Shown here in pieces: positions 5,126 through 5,263 of a stretch of 5,263 nt of DNA. The notes beneath the pieces were generated by a model. It was not told the origin of the DNA, searched no databases, and saw only the letters and a program-made list of their open reading frames with translations. Positions within the stretch are counted from its first letter, which is position 1, and the number at the start of each line of letters is the position of its first letter. The stretch is taken from assembly GCA_030632765.1 (NCBI GenBank), contig DAOVUC010000141.1, forward strand, positions 1 through 5,263. The letters run 5' to 3'. Origin of the DNA: Candidatus Dadabacteria bacterium (GTDB lineage Bacteria; Desulfobacterota_D; UBA1144; Nemesobacterales; UBA2774). The translations under genes were made by a program, and so were the position numbers.

Positions 5126-5263
5126 TTACTCCGTAATTTTAGTAACAACACCAGCACCTACTGTTCTTCCGCCCTCTCTTATCGCAAAACGCACTTGCTC
5201 TTCCATTGCAACAGGCGCTATCAGTTCCACGTCCATATTTACGTTATCCCCAGGCATTACCAT
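5126..5263 (-). CDS. tuf: elongation factor Tu, C-terminal 45 residues (5' end outside window)
   Basis: EF-Tu delivers aminoacyl-tRNA to the ribosome as a GTP complex. Only the end of the third (beta-barrel) domain is present: [20 protein letters not shown], then [20 protein letters not shown], then TKITE and TAA. This matches the EF-Tu C terminus almost without change. About 350 residues lie beyond the right edge. It is the first gene in transcription order here, followed 8 bases later by rpmG. Confidence 0.97.
   Translation of the reverse strand: MVMPGDNVNMDVELIAPVAMEEQVRFAIREGGRTVGAGVVTKITE

Overview
This window is a classic bacterial translation/transcription cluster, read entirely on the minus strand. 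In transcription order (from high to low coordinates) it holds: the 3' end of tuf (EF-Tu), rpmG (L33), tRNA-Trp(CCA), secE, nusG, rplK (L11), rplA (L1), rplJ (L10), rplL (L7/L12) and the 5' part of rpoB (RNA polymerase beta). Both ends are cut: tuf enters at the right edge with its last 45 codons, and rpoB leaves at the left edge after 420 codons.

The organism is a bacterium with AT-rich DNA. It has bacterial-type EF-Tu, a one-helix SecE and a beta subunit whose lobe region resembles the proteobacterial type. A deltaproteobacterium-like or related uncultured Gram-negative lineage is plausible, but this is inference from memory of the families and not a firm placement.

The genes are tightly packed from 5263 down to 1556: gaps are 1 to 72 bases apart from the tRNA, and most genes carry a good Shine-Dalgarno sequence. 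The only long gene-free stretch is the 295-base rplL-rpoB spacer (1261-1555). It contains a plausible promoter and an 8-bp-arm inverted repeat but no convincing terminator. Functionally, EF-Tu, L10, L7/L12 and L11 form or contact the ribosomal GTPase-associated centre, L1 forms the opposite stalk, SecE is part of the translocon, and NusG and RpoB are transcription components.

Two things depart from the textbook operon. (1) L10 is 265 residues instead of about 165-180. Its last 91 residues are a tandem array of about 22 degenerate tetrapeptides of the form x-E-[S/A/T]-[K/Q], encoded by a 12-bp minisatellite and strongly acidic. It is attached just after the L12-binding helix, which itself looks long enough for three L12 dimers. 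(2) nusG has no ATG, GTG or TTG codon in frame ahead of its conserved N-terminal strand. It must start at a rare codon (ATT at 4620 or 4614), be rescued by a -1 shift from a four-codon ATG reading frame just upstream, or reflect a one-base sequence error in a run of four T.
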